Translations under genes and position numbers: made by a program | Source of the DNA: Corylus avellana | Taxonomy: Eukaryota; Streptophyta; Magnoliopsida; Fagales; Betulaceae | Reading direction: 5' to 3' | NCBI RefSeq assembly: GCF_901000735.1 | Contig: NC_081545.1 | Location: 18,050,758 to 18,114,757 of the forward strand | Length of the DNA stretch: 64,000 nt | Notes under the pieces: model-generated | Databases searched by the model: none | The model's input: the letters and a program-made list of their open reading frames with translations, nothing else | What the model was told of the DNA's origin: nothing | In this document: one piece after another, positions 57,001-64,000 of the stretch | Layout of the letters: each line of letters begins with the position of its first letter | Numbering within the stretch: the stretch's first letter is position 1

Positions 57001-58789
57001 CGGCGAGTTGTTGAGAATGGCGGGAACCAGATCGATAGCAAGAAGCAGTACCAGCTTGATTTAGATAAAATTATCAGTGGGGAAGATACTAGGACTACTT
57101 TAATGATTAAAAACATCCCTAATAAGTAAGAAGAAAATATGATTATTGTTTTGAAACTATTACGATTTCTCCATGATTTTAAATGAGGTGGTCAGAATTT
57201 GTTGATGGTTTTCTGCTTCTGTTGTCTTCCTACCAGGTACACTTCAAAGATGCTGCTTGCTGCTATTGATGAAAATCACCGCGGTGGTTATGATTTTATC
57301 TACTTGCCAATTGATTTTAAGGTAATACCACTACAAGAATGTATGATACAATGTTCTTACATTTCGTCAACTTGAATTACCACTGATGGTGACTATTGTC
57401 TGTTGCAGAATAAGTGCAATGTGGGTTATGCCTTCATCAATATGGTTTCTCCTTCACACATTATCCCCTTCTATGAGGTTCAAATTTTGTTTCCTTTGTT
57501 CTGTCTCAAGGAGTAGCAATACAGACTTGAGATATCCTTCTATGTTAATTCGGTAAAAGTAAATTTATTTTGCTTGTGTCCATAAAGAGAATTATTTGTT
57601 GTGGGTCATTCTGGTTTGTGATTTTTTTATATTTAAAGAGGAAATTCTTTGTATTTATATCTAACTGACAATTCACAAATTCACAAAATCTATCTTCTGA
57701 ATTGAAATAATGGAAATCCTTTAAATTTGCAAGAACTTATACCTTTAAAATTCTTCCAGGCATTTCACGGAAAGAAGTGGGAGAAGTTCAATAGTGAAAA
57801 AGTGGCTTCACTTGCATATGCACGAATCCAGGGCAAGGCGGCCCTTGTGACTCACTTTCAGAATTCCAGCTTAATGAATGAAGATAAGCGGTGTCGGCCA
57901 ATTGTTTTCCACTCGGAGGGTCAAGAGACTGGTGATCAGGTAATAATATTTTTGACTTGTACTACTTTTTTTCCATGATCATGACAAAAGTATGTGAAAT
58001 TTTATGCTCGACGACTTGGAACGTTCTTAGTAGAGTGCCTCAAAAATATTTCATGTCAATTTAGTTAATGTATTTTCTAAAATGAGTCATTTTAGTCTTT
58101 TGGCATCATGGCATCATCACATAATAGGATGGAAAATGCTGATGTGTAAACTTTTCTAGTGACATGGCACAAAACAAATTAAAAAAATCCGTAGTGTGAC
58201 ATCATCAAAAAGGGTACATATCATATGGCGTTAACAGCGTTTAAGGGTAAAATGACTGAAGTAAAACAAGGACCAAAGTGACACGAAAATTCTTTGAGCT
58301 ATGGAATTGAAATTTGGGTAATTTTGGAGGACCAGATATATATTTTAGCCATTATTAAATTAAATAATTTTAACTTCATGAAAAGATGCTTTGTCAATCA
58401 TGCATTGATACCAGCTTAGTATTCATCTGTGTCTAGTTATTTCATGTTATGTTTGAGCTTTGATGACGGACTATCTGAAAGCGATTTCTTTGTTAGTGTA
58501 ATTTCCGGTTATCCTTAATCATTTTATTAGCAGCTCACACTTTACAGAAACCATGTATAATTTTCAGGATTTATAAGACATAGGTAAGTATAGGCAAGAT
58601 TGATTGAAAGTCATTGCCCCTTGGAAGTTTCTTCCAGAAACCATGTATAATTTCTGACCATTTCTCTTTCTCTGTATACCCCAGGAACCTTTCCTTTCCA
58701 GCAATTTAAACATATGCATTCGTCAACCAGATGGGTCTTATTCAGGAGATTCATTGGATAGCCCAGATGAGAAGCTGGAGAGAAATTAA
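48066..58789 (+). CDS. MEI2-like RNA-binding protein (AML2/3/5 clade), complete
   Basis: Coding exons: 48066-48108, 48233-48373, 48458-48927, 51314-51472, 51645-51761, 51893-52044, 55954-56045, 56180-57125, 57237-57321, 57409-57477, 57760-57939 and 58685-58789. All junctions are GT-AG and the phases agree, giving 2,559 nt (852 residues plus stop). RRM1 is at about 197-271 ([22 protein letters not shown]), RRM2 at about 281-355 ([21 protein letters not shown]), and the C-terminal MEI2-type RRM3 at about 690-790 ([28 protein letters not shown]). The N-terminus MDQHLNYS is followed by WGIPRG, LPHEKLNF and [19 protein letters not shown], marks of plant MEI2-like proteins. Family members bind RNA and act in meiosis and vegetative meristem development. 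Length and domain order are normal and I see no damage. The AML5-like assignment within the clade is from resemblance. Confidence 0.93.
48928..51313 (+). other. Large intron 4 of the MEI2-like gene
   Basis: 2,386 bp between GAG|GTAATT and TTTGGTAG|CAATAT, splitting RRM1. It contains purine-rich (50220-50340) and pyrimidine-rich (50600-50700) tracts. No coding or transposon signal strong enough to name was found. Confidence 0.75.
51503..51594. repeat. 35-bp tandem repeat in intron 5 of the MEI2-like gene
   Basis: ATGATTCCGTTTGGTACTAT plus TACTTATC and an A-run occurs at 51503 and 51538, with a partial third copy at 51573 (one base changed). Nearly identical copies mean a recent expansion. The array sits between exons 51314-51472 and 51645-51761. 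Confidence 0.9.
53180..55378 (+). mobile_element. L1-type LINE fragment in intron 7 of the MEI2-like gene
   Basis: On the sense strand: [20 protein letters not shown] (RT motif with the KLDIEKAYG block, about 53393-53455), then [15 protein letters not shown] sequence near 53590, [12 protein letters not shown] (about 53823-53858) and [13 protein letters not shown] (about 53922-53960). A zinc-binding-like part with [13 protein letters not shown] (54900-54940) follows. The 3' end CTTTTAATGATATTTTTATT at about 55335 matches the LINE fragment at 63890-63915, before an A-rich tail. Many stops. The FADD motif is not in frame. The intron (52045-55953) is 3.9 kb mainly because of it. Confidence 0.75.
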
Positions 58790-59290
58790 AAGTGTATGGC
58801 ATCTTACTTGTAGCCTTAAGAAATGGGGGCTAATAGTTGCTAACTGTTGTTTAGGTAAAGTGTATAAAGTCGAAAGAGGACCAAGTAACGGTTGTATAAT
58901 TGTTTGAATTGTTGGCATTCTCCATTGATGGGTACAGGAGAAATTTCATGAGGATGTATCGAAGGAAGAGCCGGAGAGCATTTTGTTTATATGTAGAGCT
59001 ACAAGATGTTAATTAACCAGAGGGAGATGGGAGGGTGGGGAAGAATAACGTGAAGCATATTGCTGAATTGTGAAGTCTTATGCAGCCATATGCCGGTTTG
59101 TGCAGTATCTCAGTTTTTGATCTGGGTCTGCCTTTCAACAACATTTGCAAATATGATTACCTGTTAATGTGTAAATGTCTTTTCGGGTTTTTTTGGGCTG
59201 TAAAAAAAAACTTTGTACAGAAGCAAGACAGACAGAACCATCATGTTCTTGTGTGACTTAGTAAATAAGCTATTGTTGTACATATGTTTT
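58790..59290 (+). other. 3' untranslated region of the MEI2-like gene
   Basis: The sequence after the stop runs without a break to the A/T-rich stretch near 59260 (TAAATAAGC), where polyadenylation is likely. The exact end is not known. Confidence 0.5.
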
Positions 59291-59901
59291 ATTACTCACT
59301 GGAGCTTATTTTTATCTTCAAAGGCATATATAGTCATCAATATGGTCAAGTCGTTGCAGTTTCAGGGCTTGTTTGCTATTGCTCTTTAGAATGTAATTTT
59401 ACATTTTTGTTGTGATATGACATAAAAGTGAGTAATTTTACGTGTTGAGTTGTTTGTTAATATTTTTGCCTTTTTGTTAGAAGTAAAAAGCGAAGTCTTA
59501 AAAAACGAGTCATCAATCATTGAAGGGACACCCTATGCAGTTTTATAAGATGAACAAACTTTTGAAGATCACTCCATAACACAAAGAATCGCCCACATCC
59601 TATCTTTGGGGATTCAAAGGTACGGCAAGTGCGGATGACAAAACGTTCAACTTCAATGAATTATAAATTAAAAATCCCATGTGAGAAAGGTTTTTTTTTT
59701 TTTCTTCTTATTTTTCAAATCCAAAATAATCTGAATGCCATGACGACATTCAAACCAGCACTGATGCTTTTTGCGTCAGTAACATAAATCACGAAATAGG
59801 CTTCTTGAACACTGTTTTGCCTAAAATAAATCACAACCAGGTTGTGTTCAGAGATGCATTTCTTCCATGTGTATCTTTCTTAAGTCCCTACAAATATCTT
59901 T
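59291..59901 (-). other. Convergent intergenic/3' UTR region of PRS4-like gene
   Basis: About 600 bp between the estimated MEI2-like 3' end and the PRS stop. The PRS 3' untranslated region occupies an unknown part. No other frame or repeat is visible except a T-run at 59691-59703. Confidence 0.5.
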
Positions 59902-62664
59902 TCAAGTTTGTAGAGCATCAGCAATTGATCCTGCAAGACTCAACACTTGAAAAGGAGCTCTATCTGCTATGGCTTTGACAGTAAGAAGGCATGAATCTGT
60001 TATCCAAAAGTAGGCAAAGGCCTTTTCCGAGCCTTCTGAGATTGAAAACAAAAGTCGATTAAAAATGGTACAAGTTCAACAGAAAAGGTGAGGCGGGGTA
60101 GGAACAAAGTACTTACCATCCTTGTGGGTGAACCTCTCCCATGAGCGCTTAGGAAACACCCCATGGGTCACATAAGCACTCACCTTTGCTGCACCATGAG
60201 CTGCCAAAACTTTCTGGCAGAACCAGAAAGGCAAGGGGGGGAAAAAGAAGAAGCGAATGTTAGTTCCGGGATTGGTACAACTTTATATGCATGATATGTA
60301 TCTATATTGAACATGAGAAAATTTAAAAGATAAAACAACTAAAAAATAAGCTCTTTTCTTTTTTTTTTTGTTTGTATTCATTAATTGGATCAATGAACGA
60401 ATGAAAAGAAACTGCCTTCTGGGGACAGGACAGGTTGGTTCAAGGACCCGTTGCTCAAAGGATAGGTGGAGGTTGCTCAAAGGATAGGTGGAGGTCCTGA
60501 TTCCGGAATGGAGCCATATGACACGAGTGTATACTCTTGCATGCCAAATGCACCTTAAATGTCATGATACAACATTTCTAACTATTAACACTAAATGAAC
60601 AAGAAGAACATAAAAAAAGGAAAACCAGAGGTCATATTTACAGACAAACATTAACTTTATTCATTATCCTATATTTCCAAGATTCACCGAATCTGTGAAT
60701 CCATGTTTGTCTCATGTCCCTATCATTTACATGCTTGGAGGTACATGGATTACATATGTTAATAAAAAGTTCAGATTGGGACATCACGAAAGATTTAAAG
60801 TGTTAATCAAAATGACAGTATATTAAAGAAGGAAAAAGAGAGAATCTTAAATGAACATAAACTTATCCAAGTCCTGAAGCACGTTTCGGAAGACTATAAT
60901 AATAATAATAATAATAATAATAAATTTATCAAATATATAAAGTCTATTCAAGCATGGTTTCCTAAAGTGTACCTGGCATTCAATCAGGGTGCCTCCAGAT
61001 TGGACCAAATCATCAACAATGACTACATGACAACCAGCAGGATTTCCTTCCTTGAGCCGTACTATTCTCTTATCACCTTCACGAACCTTTGCGCACACCA
61101 CCTGCCATTCAACAACAAAAATTTTGGTAGATAATAAAAACATTGGATTATAAACTTGAAGGTCAAATTTATTTGAGGAAAGAATTTAAACCATGGGAAA
61201 ATGATCCAAAAGGTTGTGGAATCGCTTCCAAGCTCCATCATCTGGAAATGCAACAACAATCTGGAAGAGAACTATGATTAGAAAGATCCAGGATATCGAA
61301 AATTTAACAGGCTAGAAAATATTACTAGAGGTGCTATAGAATCAAGAAATAATAATAACTCACATTGTCAGCATCAGGAAGTTCGTGAAGACGCTGCTTT
61401 AGGAGAGGAATACCAGTCTCAAACAAAGGCAAAACATGGTCCCCAAAATAAAATCTTTCCTGCATAATAATGAAAATGAGAATATATTAATGTGATTATC
61501 ACCATTTTCATGCCTAACACTAATATCAAAGACCATTCAGGCGGTGCTAAACAAGAGATGATATATTCCGCACCAAACTGAAACTTGGTCAAACCATAGT
61601 ATAGAAATCATCTTATGCAATCTCCACTTAGTGACAAACACTAAATGCATATAAAACCCAAGGATCTATATAATAATAAGATTTCATTCTAACAGTAAAA
61701 TGCACCAAAACTCCATATTTGATAACCCATGGGTTTTTAGTTATTTCTTGTTAGAATATTAATTAATAATTAAATTCACTGTTTTCTACAACACAAGTAT
61801 CAAATTCTGATGTGCGAGAATACACAGCACAACTAATATTCAGATAACTGCAAAAAAAGACGAAATTAATGAAACACTGGAAAATATTTGTCTCCTCCAA
61901 TAAAAATTCTAAACAAAAGGAAATTTCACATTAGTCTTATATTAAAAAATCATTCCAATTTTGATATTGTGCTAAACATATAGAACCCCAGTCAAGTATA
62001 CAACTCTTACACTAGAAAAGGAAAAGAAATAAGATTTCAGCTAGATGAAATATTGAGAAACTTTTTCAACCAAACAGCCCCACACACCCCAACTGAGAAA
62101 GAGTAGATATAGCAATAAACATTTAAATATTCACTAATTTTTCATCCGGATCCCATTTATAAATAAATTCTGACAAAGATACTAATTTTCCAGAAAGTTT
62201 TAAGAAACAAAAAAAAGTTGACCAATTTAATGTGATACCAATTTTTTTTTTTTTTTTTTTTTTATTAAGAAAAAAAAAAAAAAAAAAAAAACACCCTATC
62301 AGGACAAAAGAATCAAATCTGATCACTTCCACAAAAGATAGAACAAACCTGCAAAGCATGGATATCATAGATGACTAAACTAGTAGGGCCACCTCTCGAT
62401 ATAGGTATATTTGTCAACATCCTTGATAACGTAAATGCTGTTGCTACATCCCCTTCATCTTCCATTCGCTCAAAGGAGCCAGTTGGAAAGAAAGGCAAGA
62501 CCAATGTGAAGGAAGCAACAAACAACCGTGGGAGTAGATATATGACAGAAAGCTGCTCGAAGATAACTCCTGTGGAGCTGAAGGATGCAAGAAAGGCAAC
62601 ATGTTGACCTCTCAGATCTTGTGCATCGTTAATATAAATGTTTGGAAATCCATCATCAAAATTC
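59902..62664 (-). CDS. PRS4: Ribose-phosphate pyrophosphokinase, class II (PRS4-like), 5' part off window
   Basis: Exons (minus strand, in order): 62664-62349, 61459-61364, 61260-61192, 61101-60973, 60213-60117 and 60035-59902; the stop codon is 59904-59902. All splice sites are GT-AG and phases agree, giving 841 nt (about 279 residues). The enzyme makes PRPP from ribose 5-phosphate and ATP for nucleotide, histidine and tryptophan synthesis. Visible marks: [74 protein letters not shown] and the PRPP-binding loop [13 protein letters not shown]. That loop and GSFERM are those of plant class II (PRS3/PRS4) enzymes, which do not need phosphate. The C-terminus [13 protein letters not shown] is intact. 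The first exon(s), with the start, lie to the right of 64000. Confidence 0.92.
60897..60921. repeat. (AAT)n microsatellite in a PRS intron
   Basis: About eight AAT units between exons 60117-60213 and 60973-61101. Confidence 0.9.
62242..62291. repeat. T-run facing A-run in a PRS intron
   Basis: A run of about 23 T is followed, after ATTAAG, by about 22 A. The two tracts are complementary and could pair as a hairpin in DNA or pre-mRNA, close to the donor of the 62349-62664 exon. Confidence 0.85.
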
Positions 62665-62953
62665 CTGCATATGCATAGAAGTTGTCAGTCCTCTGATGCA
62701 CCCTTATACGAGACTAGCTAAATTCCTACTGCAAACAGCATAAATTTTAAATCATAAAAAAATAAATAAAATAAAAAACAACTATGTAAGAAAATTTTTC
62801 TGGATAGTTGCAAAGTAGAAAGCAGAATTTATTTATTTATTTTTTCATTTTCAATAGTAAGCAGATTTAGGAGTAACCACCAACAGTTTATTCATCCCTT
62901 GGTCAGGAAAAAAAAATTGAAGTTGCAATAATTCTTTGCAACTATTCTTGCAG

Positions 62954-63955
62954 ATTTAGGGCTAAGTGAAGCTTTCAAGTCATACTAGATCTAAGGTGGA
63001 AGAAGGCAACAAGGTTATATTTTCGCTTGATCTATGGTTTGGAGATAAGGTCCTTAAGGAAGCCTTTATGGGTTTATTTGGTATTATGTGCCCAAAGGAT
63101 GCTTTCATTGTGGATCATGTGGAAATTCCTAGAGATCCCATTCAGTAGAATGTGAGCTTTGCTATAACGGCTCATGATTGGGAGATGGATGTCTTTGCAT
63201 CATTTTTTTGGGTGTTGCATTTAGGGAGAGTGAAATGGGAAGGCAAGGACAAGTTGTGGTAGGTCCCTTTCAAAAGAAGGTTGTTTGGTGTTAAATCCTT
63301 TTACATTGTCATGAATTAAAATGATGGTTACCGTTTTTTTTGGAAGAGTGTTTGGCGGACTAAAGCTCCATTGAGGGTGGCTTTTTTTGCTTGGTCGACG
63401 GCCCTAAGAAAGATCCTCATCATCAACAATCTCCGGAAACGGCAAGTCATTGTTGTCAATAGGTGTTGTCAATAGGTGCTTGAATCATCTTCTTCTTCAT
63501 TATGTGGTTGCATGTGCTATGTAGAATGTTTTCTTTAGACGGTTTGGGCTGTCTTGTGTTATGCCTAGACAAATAACCGACTTGTATGCTTGTTTGTTGG
63601 TGGACTACCCATAACACTTGAAATGTTGTTGTATGAAAAATGGTACCTTTGTGCTTTTTGTTGTGTCTTTAGAGGGGAAAAAAAAAAAAAAAAAAAAAAA
63701 GATAAAAGTTTTGAGAAACGTAAGAGGAGTTTGAAGGAGACTAAGTCCTTATTTTTCAACACCCTAAATCTTTGGACAGCTACTTTAGTTTCTCCTTTGG
63801 TAATTAATTATCATGATTTTTTAGTTATTTTTGCTCCTACTAGTTACGTGGCTTCTTTTGTATACTCTATGTGTATCCGGAGACGCCTTATGCTTTTAAT
63901 GATATCTCAATTTACGCTTTTAATAATATCTCGATTACTTATTTTTTAAAAAAAA
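62954..63955 (+). mobile_element. 5'-truncated L1-type LINE with 14-bp duplication, upstream of the first visible PRS exon
   Basis: The 14-mer AACTATTCTTGCAG flanks it (62940-62953 and 63955-63968). Inside, frames give FSLDLWFGDKVLKEAFMGLF, DAFIVDHVEIPRDP (about 63095-63140), WRTKAPLRVAFFAWS (about 63355-63400) and NNLRKRQVIVVNRC (about 63425-63470). This is the region after the RT, up to the zinc-binding part. It ends with CTTTTAATAATATCTCGATT and an A-run. About 1.0 kb remains. Same family as the fragment at 53180-55378 (shared 3' end). Stops are present. Confidence 0.85.
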
Positions 63956-64000
63956 ACTATTCTTGCAGTTGCAACTTCAGATTTGACCAAAGCCTATATT

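Overview
The window looks like nuclear DNA of a dicotyledonous, probably woody, flowering plant. It is AT-rich, dense in nested transposable elements, and carries two intron-rich plant genes with canonical GT-AG splicing. I cannot fix the species from sequence alone.

Layout. Positions 1-46,000 contain almost no host gene. They are a nest of decayed mobile elements: Tekay/Del-type LTRs (1-263, 8147-13181, 33929-39500), Athila/Tat-type Gag-Pol elements with tRNA-Asp primer sites (530-2880, 20618-33928), a short LTR element with intact ends and a Gag remnant (14335-15875), a PIF/Harbinger transposon (17644-20617), a CACTA-like element (2927-3890), three tRNA-derived SINEs, a caulimovirid-like viral remnant (about 3945-5336), a Tourist-like element carrying a captured ARM-repeat gene fragment (37797-38719), and two L1-type LINEs (39502-44746). 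Several insertions have target-site duplications that I could read, so the order of nesting can be partly reconstructed. One orphan first exon with a TATA box (5838-6013) may be the only host-gene remnant there.

Positions 46,400-64,000 hold two ordinary genes in convergent orientation. The plus-strand gene (leader from about 46,600, CDS 48066-58789) is a complete MEI2-like RNA-binding protein of 852 residues with three RRM domains, in 12 coding exons. The minus-strand gene (59902-62664, running off the right edge) is a class II ribose-phosphate pyrophosphokinase of the PRS4 type, with its last six coding exons present. Their coding ends lie about 1.1 kb apart. Both genes carry L1-type LINE fragments of one family, in intron 7 of the MEI2-like gene and upstream of the first visible PRS exon, the latter with a 14-bp duplication.

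The most unusual features are: clusters of a short near-palindrome (core GCTCGAGCGC) shared by two divergent LTR families and one internal leader; an analogous but different motif in the Tekay-type LTRs; an ARM-gene fragment captured in a MITE-like element; a 1.54-kb Gag-remnant LTR element; and head-to-head LTRs that make a long inverted repeat. None of these proves a new biological system. They are the points I would check first.
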